Assembly (NCBI RefSeq): GCF_016458235.1 | Contig: NZ_JAEMHK010000003.1 | Location: forward strand, 1-64,000 | Length of the DNA stretch: 64,000 nt | Direction of reading: 5' to 3' | DNA from: Geomonas propionica | Lineage (GTDB): Bacteria > Desulfobacterota > Desulfuromonadia > Geobacterales > Geobacteraceae | In this document: piece after piece, positions 6,897-15,220 of the stretch | Position numbering within the stretch: the stretch's first letter is position 1 | Layout: each line of letters opens with the position of its first letter | Made by a program: the position numbers and the translations under genes | Notes under the pieces: generated by a model | The model's input: only the letters and a program-made list of their open reading frames with translations | Told to the model about the DNA's origin: nothing | Databases searched by the model: none

Positions 6897-7517
6897 TCAC
6901 CCCTTTTCCGCGCAGCCGCGATAGGTGTACCCGGCGAGCCTGGGCACCCCCTCCGCGTACCCCGCGTCGAGCGCGACCACCCTGAACCCCGAGTCGGCGA
7001 TCAGCGCCGGGATGGGGCGGTCCAGGCGGCATCCCCCGGCGAGATGCTGCCACCACGGGGTGATCCGCCGCTGCCATTTGAGCACCCCCTCGTCGGGCGC
7101 GGCCCCGTGCTCGCAGAACAACAACCTCCCTTGCGGCGCGAGCACGCGCCGCATCTCCGCCAGGGCTCCCCTCCAGTCGGTTATGCTGCACAAGGTGAAG
7201 GTGGACAGCACCGTGTCGACGCTGCCGTCCGCCAGCGGGATCGCCGCGGCCGGCAGGTCGAGCCAGCGCACCGGCAACCCGCTGCGCCGCACGTTTTTCT
7301 CCGCCGCCCTGCGCATCCCCGGCGACGGCTCCAACCCCCAGATGCAGCTCACCTTCTCCCTGTCGTAAAAGGGAAGGTTCAGCGCCGTCCCCATCCCCAC
7401 CTCCAGCACACGCCCATGCGCCAGCGGGACGATGAGTTCCCGTTGCCGGGCCAGCGCCTTCAGTCCGCAGACGCAGCCGGTGAGATGAGGCAGACAAAAC
7501 TCACTGTAGAGGCTCAT
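6897..7517 (-). CDS. Class I SAM-dependent methyltransferase
   Basis: The product, 206 residues, is a small soluble methyltransferase. Motif I is VLEVGMGTALNLPFY, followed by GLEPSPGM (acidic residue binding SAM ribose), then DTVLSTFTLCSITDW and EMRRVLAPQGRLLFCEHG, matching motifs IV-V of the Methyltransf_11 type. The N-terminus MSLYSEFCLPHLTGCVCG contains three Cys. The start at 7517 is preferred over upstream in-frame starts because GAGGT lies 6 bases before the ATG and the upstream residues look non-coding. Similar proteins are annotated as phospholipid or quinone methyltransferases; the substrate cannot be told here. Confidence 0.85.
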   Translation of the reverse strand: MSLYSEFCLPHLTGCVCGLKALARQRELIVPLAHGRVLEVGMGTALNLPFYDREKVSCIWGLEPSPGMRRAAEKNVRRSGLPVRWLDLPAAAIPLADGSVDTVLSTFTLCSITDWRGALAEMRRVLAPQGRLLFCEHGAAPDEGVLKWQRRITPWWQHLAGGCRLDRPIPALIADSGFRVVALDAGYAEGVPRLAGYTYRGCAEKG

Positions 7518-7729
7518 GACAGTACCTCGTGCCAGCGAACATAGCAGTAGCATGCGGCATTGCAAGAAGGACGACAGTCTGGAGCTGTGTGAGTCCGAGG
7601 AAGGAATGACATCTGGCACACTCTCTTTCGCAATGTCACATTTGGGATTGATATTATTTCTGTTAGGATAGATAAATCCTTTGCAGGTGTTTTGTCAATG
7701 CCCGTACTCATTGAGCCAAGAGAGGTCTG

Positions 7730-10700
7730 ATGTTCCGCCCGTCCTCACTGTCGATCCGTTTTTTGCTGCTGCTCATCGTGTTCGTGGTCGCCCTGCCCGC
7801 GGCCGGGGTGATTTTTTATTCCGGCCTCGAGTTTCGCAATACCATGCTCGACCAGGCCCGCCAGGAAACCCTGCAGCTGAGCGAACGGATCGCGACCGAG
7901 CAGCGCAACCTGATGATGGCGGCCGAGCAGTTGATGACCTCGCTGGCGCAGCTTCCCGAGGTGAAGCACCGTGACCGGTCGAGGGTGGAGCCTATCCTGA
8001 GGGACCTGCTCAGGCTGAACCCGATGTACGCCAATATCACCATCGCCGACTCGAGGGGGATGATGTGGGCGAGCGCCGCCCCCATGAGCTCGCCGATCGA
8101 CGTCAGCACGCGGCGCTTCTTCAAGAGCGCCGTGGCCAGCGGCAGGCTCTCCTCTGGGGAGTACATCGTGAGCCGGATCGTCACCAAGCCCATATTCAAC
8201 CTGGGATACCCGCTCAAGGACCAGGGGGGGCGGGTCGTGGGGGTGATCGGGGTCAGCATCAACATCGACGGCTACCGGCAACTGCCGAAGCAGATGAATC
8301 TCCCCCAGGGGGCGAGCTTCGTGATCCTGGATCATAAGGGGATCATCCTGGCCCGGGGGGTGGACCCCGAGCGCTACGTCGGCAAGCCGTACCCGGCGGC
8401 GGCCTTCGCCAACATCCAGCGAGGACCGGAAACCGGTACCGAGATGCGGCCGGGGCTGCAAGGGGACAGCAGGATCATCTCTTACCGGCGGCTGCGGCTG
8501 CCGGGTGAGGCCACCCCCTACTTGTACGTCACCGCCGGCATCCCGGTCGACGTGGCTACCCGGGAAGCCAGCCGCGCCCTGACCCGGAGCATGTTGTTGC
8601 TTTCCTCGGTCCTCTTTCTCGCCTGTGGCTGCGCCATTTTGATCGGGAAGCGCTGCATCGGAGATCGCATCCGCGTGCTGGAGGGCGCCTCGGAAAGACT
8701 CGCGGGGGGGGATGCCCAGGTCAAGGTTGCCGCGCTGGTGGTGGGAGGCGAACTGGGAAGCCTGGCGCGCACCTTCGACGCCATGGCCGAGCAGTTGCAC
8801 GCCAGGGAAGAAGCACTGGCCCGGAGCGAGGCGTTTTTGAACACCGTCATCCAGACCGAACCCGAGTGCGTGAAAATGCTCGATCGCGAGGGGCGCCTGC
8901 AGATGATGAACAGCGCCGGTCTCGCCATGATCGAGGCGGATTCCCTGGCCCAGGTGCAGGGGGAGTGCATCTATCCCCTGGTCGCCCCCGAGTACCGGGA
9001 GGCCTTCGTCGAGTTGACCGAGAACGTCTTCCGCGGCATTGCCGGGAACCTGGTGTTCGAGACCACCGGGCTCAAAGGGAGGCGGGTCTGGCTGGACACC
9101 CATGCCGTCCCCTTCCGCAACGATCACGGCGACATCGTCTCCCTGCTGGGGATAACCAGGGACATCACCGAGCACAGAAAGAGCGAGGAGGAGCGGCAGG
9201 AGAACCTGCTGCTGTTCGAGTCGCTGATGCGCTACTCCCCCATGGGGATCCGCATCTTCGACGGAACAACGGGGCAGTGCATCCTGCTGAACCAGGCGAC
9301 GGGGGAGATCGCGGGCGGGCCGGTGGAGGTGATGCAGGAGCAGAACTTCCGCCACCTGCGTTCGTGGCGGGAAAGCGGCCTGCTGGCGGTTGCCGAACAG
9401 GTGCTGGAAGATGGCGTGGCCCGGGTGCGCGACGTGGACCTGCATACCAGCTTCGGCAAAGACGTGGCCATGTCCTACAGCCTGTCCCGACTGCTGATGA
9501 AGGACAAGAAGCACCTCCTGGTGGTGGGGCGGGACATCACCGATGAAAGGCGCCTGGGCGAGGAGAAAAAGCAGATGGAAGCCCAGATCCTCCATGTCCA
9601 GAAGCTGGAGAGCCTGGGAGTCCTGGCCGGCGGCATCGCCCACGACTTCAACAACATCCTCATGGCGATCATGGGCAACGCCGAGCTGGCGCTGCTTCGG
9701 CTGCCGCAGGAATCCCCGGTGCGCACCAACCTGCAGAACATAGAGAAGTCGTCGCAACGAGCGGCGGACCTGGCTCAGCAGATGCTCGCCTACTCCGGGA
9801 AGGGAAGCTTCGTCATCGAGGTCCTGGATGTGAACGCGGTCATCAGGGAGATGAGCCACATGCTGGAGGTCTCCATTTCCAAGAAGGCCGAGATGCGCCT
9901 GGAGCTAGACCACGACCTCCCTCCGCTCGAGGTGGACGCGACGCAGATCCGCCAGGTCATCATGAACCTCGTCATCAATGCCTCGGAGGCGATCGGCGAC
10001 CACACCGGCGTGATCTCGGTCAGGACCGGCACCCGCAGGCTGGACGAAGCGGAGCTGTCCCGGTTGTGGCTTACCGACCGGCTCCAGGCAGGCCCCTACG
10101 TCTACTTGGAGGTGGCCGACGACGGCTGCGGCATGGACCAGGAGACCCTGGGCAAAATCTTCGACCCCTTTTTCACCACCAAGTTCACCGGGCGGGGGCT
10201 GGGGATGGCCGCCGTCCTCGGTATCGTCCGGGGGCACCGGGGGACCATCGAGGTGCTCAGTGAACCTGGGCGCGGCTCCCTGTTTCGGGTGTACCTCCCC
10301 GCGTACCAGGGCGAGCTGCGGCAGCCCGCGCGCCCGGGCCACGGTGGCATTGCGGCTTGCGGATCCGGCACCGTGCTGCTGGTCGACGACGAGGAGGCGA
10401 TCCGCAGCCTCGGCCGGGAGATGCTGGAGAGCCTTGGCTACAGCGTGCTCACCGCGGAGGACGGCTCGGTCGCCGTGGACATGTTCCAGCAGCATCGGGA
10501 CGAGGTGGACTGCGTGATCCTCGACCTCACCATGCCACACATGGACGGGGAGCAGGCCCTGCAGCAGCTGCGGTCGCTGGACCCCCAGGTGCAGGTGATC
10601 CTTTCCAGTGGCTTCAGCGAGCAGGAGATCACCGAGAGGTTCATCGGCAGGGGGCTGGCGGGGTTCATCCAGAAGCCGTATCGCCTCGCGGACCTGGGCC

Positions 10701-10753
10701 AGAAGCTGCAGCGCGTCCGCACCAGGGAGCGGCGGCAGCCGTCGCGGGGATGA
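7730..10753 (+). CDS. Cache/HAMP/PAS hybrid sensor histidine kinase
   Basis: This 1007-residue inner-membrane sensor has a transmembrane helix at about 9-29, a periplasmic double-Cache domain to about 270, a second helix (MLLLSSVLFLACGCAILI), HAMP, and two PAS domains (about 365-480 and 490-610). The dimerisation/phosphoacceptor box GGIAHDFNN carries His638, followed by a HATPase domain (MNLVINASEAI, DDGCGMD, GRGLGMAAVLGI) and a C-terminal receiver with LLVDDEEAIRS, acceptor Asp932 and Lys in IQKPY. The kinase core type matches the two other hybrids in the window. The start follows GAGAGGTCTG. It converges on the REC/HD-GYP gene, which may or may not be its partner. Confidence 0.93.
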   Translation: MFRPSSLSIRFLLLLIVFVVALPAAGVIFYSGLEFRNTMLDQARQETLQLSERIATEQRNLMMAAEQLMTSLAQLPEVKHRDRSRVEPILRDLLRLNPMYANITIADSRGMMWASAAPMSSPIDVSTRRFFKSAVASGRLSSGEYIVSRIVTKPIFNLGYPLKDQGGRVVGVIGVSINIDGYRQLPKQMNLPQGASFVILDHKGIILARGVDPERYVGKPYPAAAFANIQRGPETGTEMRPGLQGDSRIISYRRLRLPGEATPYLYVTAGIPVDVATREASRALTRSMLLLSSVLFLACGCAILIGKRCIGDRIRVLEGASERLAGGDAQVKVAALVVGGELGSLARTFDAMAEQLHAREEALARSEAFLNTVIQTEPECVKMLDREGRLQMMNSAGLAMIEADSLAQVQGECIYPLVAPEYREAFVELTENVFRGIAGNLVFETTGLKGRRVWLDTHAVPFRNDHGDIVSLLGITRDITEHRKSEEERQENLLLFESLMRYSPMGIRIFDGTTGQCILLNQATGEIAGGPVEVMQEQNFRHLRSWRESGLLAVAEQVLEDGVARVRDVDLHTSFGKDVAMSYSLSRLLMKDKKHLLVVGRDITDERRLGEEKKQMEAQILHVQKLESLGVLAGGIAHDFNNILMAIMGNAELALLRLPQESPVRTNLQNIEKSSQRAADLAQQMLAYSGKGSFVIEVLDVNAVIREMSHMLEVSISKKAEMRLELDHDLPPLEVDATQIRQVIMNLVINASEAIGDHTGVISVRTGTRRLDEAELSRLWLTDRLQAGPYVYLEVADDGCGMDQETLGKIFDPFFTTKFTGRGLGMAAVLGIVRGHRGTIEVLSEPGRGSLFRVYLPAYQGELRQPARPGHGGIAACGSGTVLLVDDEEAIRSLGREMLESLGYSVLTAEDGSVAVDMFQQHRDEVDCVILDLTMPHMDGEQALQQLRSLDPQVQVILSSGFSEQEITERFIGRGLAGFIQKPYRLADLGQKLQRVRTRERRQPSRG

Positions 10754-10805
10754 CCGGCAACTGGGCTGCGAAGCGGGGGGGGACGGCGGGCGGGTGCGCC
10801 GGAGG

Positions 10806-11909
10806 CTAACGGATCATCTCGGTGATGCTGGTGATGGGGAGGGCGTCGGTGTGGATGCTCTGCTGGAGGGTGTGGAACTCCTCCAAGTGTGCGAAGAACA
10901 GCCCGAACATCTGCGGGTCGAAGGCCTTGCCGCTTTCCTCGCTCATGATCTGTGTGGTTTCCTCTATGCTGAAGGCCCGCTTGTAGACCCTCTCGGTCAG
11001 CAGGGCATCGAAGACGTCCACGATGGATACCACCCGCGCGAAGATGTGTATCTCGTCCCCCTTGAGCCCGTACGGATACCCCGTCCCATCCCATTTCTCG
11101 TGGTGTTGCAGCGCGATCACCCTTCCCGCCTCGATCACCGGGTAGTCCCTGGCCCCGGACATGATCTTCCCGCCGATCACGGTATGCTCCTTCATGGTCG
11201 CGAACTCCTCCGGCGCGAGCTTACCCGGCTTGAGCAGTATCGAGTCGGGAATGCCGATCTTGCCCACGTCGTGCAATAGCGAGGCGAAGTAAAGAATATC
11301 GCACTGCTCGCCGGGGATGCCGGCCAGCTGGCCCAGCCGCTTGGAAAGCTGGCTGATGCACTTCAGGTGCGATCCCGTCTCCTGGTCCCTGAACTCCGCC
11401 GCCCGTCCCAGGCGCAACGAGATCTCGTACTCCGTCTGCAGGGCTTTGGCCAGCGCCTGCTGCAGGGCGGCGGTTCTTTTGGCCACTTCCACTTCCAGGA
11501 CCGCGTTGGTGTCCTTGGCGAAATCGGCAAGCCTCTTATTGCGGATCTGGTTCATGACCCGGTGGCGCAACTCGCTCAGGTTGAAGGGCTTGCTGAGGAA
11601 GTCGTTGGCGCCCAACTCCAGCACGTTTGCCACCTCGGTGCTGTCCGCTGTGACCACGACCACAGGTATGTCGTGCCAATGCACGTCCTGTTTGACCCGC
11701 CGCAGGACCTGATAACCGTCCATTATCGGCATGTTCAGGTCCATGATGATCAGGTCCACCTGCGGGTGGGCCGAGATGGCTTCCAGCAGTTCCTGCCCGT
11801 TACCGGTTTTGATCAGGGTGCATTCGAATTGCTGCAGCATCTTCTCGAGCATGTCGAGGTTGAGGGGGTCGTCATCGGCCAGGATCACCTTCACGTCATC
11901 GAACATCAT
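10806..11909 (-). CDS. REC/HD-GYP response regulator (cyclic di-GMP phosphodiesterase)
   Basis: The product is 367 residues. An N-terminal receiver has the acidic pocket ADDDPLN, acceptor Asp57 (LIIMDLNMP) and switch Lys in LSKPF. After a short coiled linker comes an HD-GYP domain with LHDVGKIGIPD, HTVIGGKI, HHEKWDGTGYP and VSIVDVFDAL. These are the metal and substrate motifs of enzymes that hydrolyse cyclic di-GMP, so phosphorylation probably controls phosphodiesterase activity. ATG at 11909 is chosen because GGGAG precedes it by 6 bases; longer in-frame starts lack a site. It faces the hybrid kinase end-to-end. It may modulate the cyclic dinucleotide pool read by the riboswitch at 36.1 kb, which is inference. 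Confidence 0.92.
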   Translation of the reverse strand: MMFDDVKVILADDDPLNLDMLEKMLQQFECTLIKTGNGQELLEAISAHPQVDLIIMDLNMPIMDGYQVLRRVKQDVHWHDIPVVVVTADSTEVANVLELGANDFLSKPFNLSELRHRVMNQIRNKRLADFAKDTNAVLEVEVAKRTAALQQALAKALQTEYEISLRLGRAAEFRDQETGSHLKCISQLSKRLGQLAGIPGEQCDILYFASLLHDVGKIGIPDSILLKPGKLAPEEFATMKEHTVIGGKIMSGARDYPVIEAGRVIALQHHEKWDGTGYPYGLKGDEIHIFARVVSIVDVFDALLTERVYKRAFSIEETTQIMSEESGKAFDPQMFGLFFAHLEEFHTLQQSIHTDALPITSITEMIR

Positions 11910-12145
11910 CTTCTCCCTGAGACTGTCAGGATGCTTTGGGTGAGATAATGAAGCAAGTTTTCTCACTCATGCACTGTATCGGACGTTTTTCATTCAACCT
12001 TAAATAGAGTCTTGCCGAGTAGTGACAACACAGCTACCGGTGCTTCGTGGCGCGCTTGCGATGGTGACGGCAGCGGGGTGGGCAGAAACGGCCCCCTTAA
12101 CTCGAGGACCATCTGGATGTTGCCTCATCGCCGGCCATATTGTGT
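11910..12145. other. Gene-free stretch
   Basis: Between the REC/HD-GYP gene and the promoter at 12146 I see no convincing coding frame. The short frames here lack ribosome binding sites and have biased composition. No RNA family is recognised. Confidence 0.5.
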
Positions 12146-12174
12146 TTGCCATATAAACTGTTTTTGTATATAAA
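12146..12174 (+). promoter_or_regulatory. Sigma-70 promoter
   Basis: TTGCCA (12146-12151), a 17-base spacer, then TATAAA (12169-12174) gives a near-consensus promoter in a locally AT-rich stretch. Transcription would start near 12181, leaving a leader of about 120 bases before the small gene at 12302. Confidence 0.65.
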
Positions 12175-12301
12175 ACATTACTCACAATACTGGCAGACGC
12201 GACTTCAATATGTATCAAAGTTCATCAAGTAGTGTCGCGGGACTGTATTAATTTTGAAATGTGAACAATGCTTTTGAGAAGCATCATTAAATGAGCAGGT
12301 G

Positions 12302-12529
12302 ATGAGGAGGGAGTTACCAGACGTGAAAGGTGACGACCTGAAACAGATCGACATCCCGATCTTCGCCACCGACCTGATGAAGCTCAACAAGCTCGGCTTC
12401 GAGGGGGAATCGCTGCGCATCGAGAGGAGCGTACTCTCCGTCATGTCCGATGAGCAGAAGACCCTGCTCAAAAAGGAGATAGACAAGCTCTTGAAAACGG
12501 ACCTGGCCAAGGCGCCGGTGGCCGGCTAG
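12302..12529 (+). CDS. Small acidic/basic hypothetical protein
   Basis: The product is 75 residues, with no signal peptide or membrane helix. The sequence (DLKQIDIPIFATDLMKLNKLGF, then MSDEQKTLLKKEIDKLLK) is amphipathic, probably alpha-helical, and charged. No family is recognised. The start is uncertain: ATG at 12302 has little Shine-Dalgarno, while AGGAGGG inside the frame lies 12 bases before an in-frame GTG at 12323, which would give a 68-residue product. The gene is a self-contained unit with a strong promoter upstream and a good terminator 30 bases downstream. It could be a small regulator or a protein-binding factor. Confidence 0.7.
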   Translation: MRRELPDVKGDDLKQIDIPIFATDLMKLNKLGFEGESLRIERSVLSVMSDEQKTLLKKEIDKLLKTDLAKAPVAG

Positions 12530-12561
12530 CAGGGTAGCGCCCGGACGGGCGAAGGATGGAA

Positions 12562-12596
12562 AACGGGCGACCCGATATGGGCGCCCGTTTTTTTTT
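12562..12596 (+). terminator. Rho-independent terminator
   Basis: AACGGGCG and CGCCCGTT form an 8-bp stem around a loop that itself contains ACCCGATATGGG, followed by a run of T. It ends the small-protein gene at 12529. Confidence 0.9.
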
Positions 12597-12605
12597 ACCC
12601 GGGAT

Positions 12606-13526
12606 TCAGAGGAGCACCCACATCGTGACCGGGAGCGTTACGAAGGAGAGGCAGGTCTGCGCGGTGATGATGGAGGCCATGCTGTCGTGGTCGCCTCCCA
12701 TCTGCCGGGAGAGGATGTACGAGGCCGGCGAAGTGGGGACGCTGAAAAGGAGCAGCACGGCACCCGCCGCCGCGCCGGTCAGGCCGGTGGCCGCGGTGAG
12801 CCACCAGGCGAGCACCGGCTTGCAGAGAAACTGGATGCTGCAGCTCACCAGTAGCGGTTGCCAGTGCCGGGCCAGGTTGCCGGCCCGATACGCCGCCCCC
12901 ACCGCCATGAGCCCCACGGGGAAGGCCGCTTTCCCGGCCAGGGCAAGGGTGCCGTCCACCGCGGCGGGGAGTTGCCACCCCGACGCGCTGACGCCTATGC
13001 CCAGCAGGCAGCCGATGATCAGCGGGTTGCGCACGAGGTCGACGCCCAGGCGCTTGAGATCAAGCCCCGCGCCGTTGCCGACGGTCAACGAGAAGGCGGA
13101 GACGCAGAGCACGTTGATGAGCACGATCATGAAGCCCGCGCCCAGGGCTGCCAGGAAGAGGCCGTCCCTGCCGAAGAGGCTTTCGGCCAGCGCCAGCGCC
13201 ACGAAGGTGTTGAAGCGGACGCCGCCTTGAAACAGCGAGGTGAAGACGCCGCCCCCCATGCGCCGGTTGGCGGCTCCCCAAAGAATCACCAGGAGCGCGC
13301 TGGCGGCGACGACACCTTCGACGGTGAGGAGGATGCCGAACCAGGGGAGCGAGCCGATCTTTTTGCCTGCCAGGCTGTGGATGAGTGCGGCGGGCATCAG
13401 CAGGAAATAGGTGAGTCTCTCGGCGCAGGGCCAGAAGGAAGGGGAAAGGAATTCGCTGCGCCTGATCAGGAAGCCGACCAGTATCAGCGACAGTACGGGG
13501 GTGAGGGCGTTAACGATGGGGATCAA
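12606..13526 (-). CDS. AEC (auxin efflux carrier) family transporter
   Basis: The product, 306 residues, is an integral membrane protein with about ten hydrophobic segments in two five-helix halves, as in the AEC/bile-acid transporter superfamily. Typical features are the N-terminal VLSLILVGFLIRR, the central charged loop, NPLIIGCLLGIGV, and the C-terminal VPTSPASYILSRQMGGD, which matches the family's P-T/S-P-A signature. AEC proteins export small carboxylates or amino-acid-like compounds; the substrate here is unknown. It lies 82 bp downstream of a LysR regulator on the same strand and may be controlled by it. Confidence 0.9.
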   Translation of the reverse strand: MIPIVNALTPVLSLILVGFLIRRSEFLSPSFWPCAERLTYFLLMPAALIHSLAGKKIGSLPWFGILLTVEGVVAASALLVILWGAANRRMGGGVFTSLFQGGVRFNTFVALALAESLFGRDGLFLAALGAGFMIVLINVLCVSAFSLTVGNGAGLDLKRLGVDLVRNPLIIGCLLGIGVSASGWQLPAAVDGTLALAGKAAFPVGLMAVGAAYRAGNLARHWQPLLVSCSIQFLCKPVLAWWLTAATGLTGAAAGAVLLLFSVPTSPASYILSRQMGGDHDSMASIITAQTCLSFVTLPVTMWVLL

Positions 13527-13607
13527 GCTGCTCTCCTTCTACCAGTTGGTGGAACGAGGGTAGCACGTGGTCACATGAGGAAAAAGTTCATAATACTTGG
13601 GCGTCGC

Positions 13608-14498
13608 TCAAGTGTTTTTTAAGTATCCGCACTCCCGGCACAACCCGTCCAGCACCAGTTGGGTCAGCGCGAGGCGCGGGTGGTGGCGTTTCTGGTACAT
13701 GCCGACCCGTCGGGTCAACTGTGGTGAACCGAACGGCGTCAGCGTGAAATGAGCTTGCGCCTCTTCGAGCCGGCGCCGGTTCAACGGCACTACCGCTATC
13801 CCCAGTCCCTCTTGCACAAGCGTGGTCGCCGCCTCCAGGGAATCTACCTCCATCACCTCGCGCGGGCGAATCCCCTGGGCCAGCAACTGTGCATCCGTCA
13901 GCGCGCCCGCCCACGCGGTCTTGTCGAAGCGCACGAAGGGATAGGCCGCGAAGAGTTCAGCGGCGGTGGCGGCCACGCTCCCTTTGGGGGCGACCACGAA
14001 GCAGGGCTCCGCGTCGTAGGGCTGCCACTGGTACTGCACCGGGACGGCGAACGGGGGCTCGGTAGTCAGGGCGGCATCGAGGTCCCCCTGCTCCACTTGC
14101 CGAACCAGCTCCGCCGAGAGGCCGGAGACGAGCCGCACCTGCATCTCCTGGTGGTCCTGACGCAGACGGCCCAGGACCGGGGGGAGCGCGCCGGTGATCA
14201 CCGTGGGGACGGCGCCCAGGGTCAACACGCCCCTGATGGCCCCTGAGGGCGACAGTTCCGTCCTGATGCCGTCATAGAGGTCGAGGATCTCGCGGGCGCG
14301 CTCCACGACCAGTTTGCCGTTCAGGTTCAGCTTGGTGCCCCTGCCGGTGCGCTCGAAAAGGGGCACGCCCAGTTCTGCTTCCAGGTTTTTCATCTGCAGG
14401 CTGATGGCGGATTGGGTCAGGCAGAGTTGTTCCGCCGCCGCGGCAAAACTGCCCTTGCTGGCGACGGCGGTGAGGATGCGCAGGCTGCGTAGGGACAT
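13608..14498 (-). CDS. LysR-type transcriptional regulator
   Basis: The product is 296 residues. The winged helix-turn-helix at residues 1-60 is classical (LRILTAVASKGSFAAAAEQL, then TQSAISLQMKNLEAELG and LFERTGRG). A periplasmic-binding-like effector domain follows from about residue 90. It begins with MSLRSLRIL, as LysR proteins do. The gene is followed on the same strand by the AEC transporter and preceded by the toxin-antitoxin pair, from which it is separated by 15 bp. Its ligand and targets cannot be deduced; the transporter is the obvious candidate target. Confidence 0.93.
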   Translation of the reverse strand: MSLRSLRILTAVASKGSFAAAAEQLCLTQSAISLQMKNLEAELGVPLFERTGRGTKLNLNGKLVVERAREILDLYDGIRTELSPSGAIRGVLTLGAVPTVITGALPPVLGRLRQDHQEMQVRLVSGLSAELVRQVEQGDLDAALTTEPPFAVPVQYQWQPYDAEPCFVVAPKGSVAATAAELFAAYPFVRFDKTAWAGALTDAQLLAQGIRPREVMEVDSLEAATTLVQEGLGIAVVPLNRRRLEEAQAHFTLTPFGSPQLTRRVGMYQKRHHPRLALTQLVLDGLCRECGYLKNT

Positions 14499-14513
14499 CA
14501 GGGGACTCCGAAG

Positions 14514-14885
14514 TTATGCCGCGATTGATCTTGAGAGGGACACGTGTATCTCGACGTCATCCCACGGAACATAAACCTTGTCGTTGGCGTCCTTGGCAAT
14601 CAAGCCCAGCCCGAGTAAACCGACCACAGAGCTATGTACGTTGCTGTAGTTTCGCCGCAATGTCTTGGCAAGGCGGTAGACCGATTGGGGGCCAGTCCGC
14701 TTCAAAGTGTCCAGAAGTTCAAGCCTCTTTGGGGTAATTTCAGTGAAGAGCTGCGATGCCGTTGCAAAATTAAGTTGGTAATCTGCATCGGGCAGACGTT
14801 CTCCGTTATCGAGGCGTGCTGCAATGTCCAACAGCTCGTTGTGTGTATCTTTGAAATTGGCTATGCCTATTATTGCCTTAGTCAT
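14514..14885 (-). CDS. HVO_A0114-type winged-helix antitoxin (TumA-like)
   Basis: The product is 123 residues. The C-terminal half is a winged helix (LELLDTLKRTGPQSVYRLAKTL, then YSNVHSSVVGLLGLGLI), typical of the HVO_A0114 family of DNA-binding proteins. The N-terminal part is helical and charged. Its start codon overlaps the stop of the upstream toxin gene by 4 bp (ATGA at 14882-14885), so translation is coupled. In TumE/TumA-type pairs the toxin gene comes first and the DNA-binding antitoxin second, as here. It presumably neutralises the toxin and represses the shared promoter. Confidence 0.82.
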   Translation of the reverse strand: MTKAIIGIANFKDTHNELLDIAARLDNGERLPDADYQLNFATASQLFTEITPKRLELLDTLKRTGPQSVYRLAKTLRRNYSNVHSSVVGLLGLGLIAKDANDKVYVPWDDVEIHVSLSRSIAA

Positions 14886-15172
14886 AGAAGATCTCCTGCT
14901 AGCCGTTCGATATCGTAGTAAAAATCCCGAATGAGGTGCTGGACCGAAGAGAAGCAGTAATCCTTCTCATGTCTCCCGTAGTGCACGTGGTCGCCTTTGC
15001 CAGTCTCGTTGTCGTAACGGACGATGCATCTGCCACTGTGGCCGCAGTATAGACGGTACTTCAAGCCATGTGGGCGCTCGGTTGTCGGTTGTGGAAGCTG
15101 CCAGATCACCGCCTCCACGATGAGGCCTGAACTGTAGACCTCTTTTTTGGCGTAGGCCAGCGTAGCACTCAT
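14882..15172 (-). CDS. TumE-like (DUF6516) toxin
   Basis: The product is 96 residues. The N-terminal strands AYAKKEVYSSGLIVEAVIWQLP and the later Arg/His-rich segment (HVHYGRHEKDYCF, VQHLIRDFYYDIERL) match small TumE/DUF6516 toxins, thought to act as nucleases or RNA-targeting enzymes. The start at 15172 is chosen by comparison with that family; in-frame ATG at 15178 and an upstream start at 15205 are alternatives, and none has a clear Shine-Dalgarno. The antitoxin follows with an ATGA overlap. The pair sits between LysR and a sugar dehydrogenase, as an isolated module. Confidence 0.75.
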   Translation of the reverse strand: MSATLAYAKKEVYSSGLIVEAVIWQLPQPTTERPHGLKYRLYCGHSGRCIVRYDNETGKGDHVHYGRHEKDYCFSSVQHLIRDFYYDIERLAGDLL

Positions 15173-15220
15173 AGGCATTCTATATGGTGTATTGTTGATG
15201 CGCAATATATTCGTGCGCAG

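Noticed and set aside
7745..9859. 704-codon minus-strand frame opposite the first hybrid kinase
   Set aside because: It is the antisense of a clear kinase; composition (His/Asp/Leu/Gln-rich) is what GC-rich codon shadowing gives, and no motif or start signal is seen.
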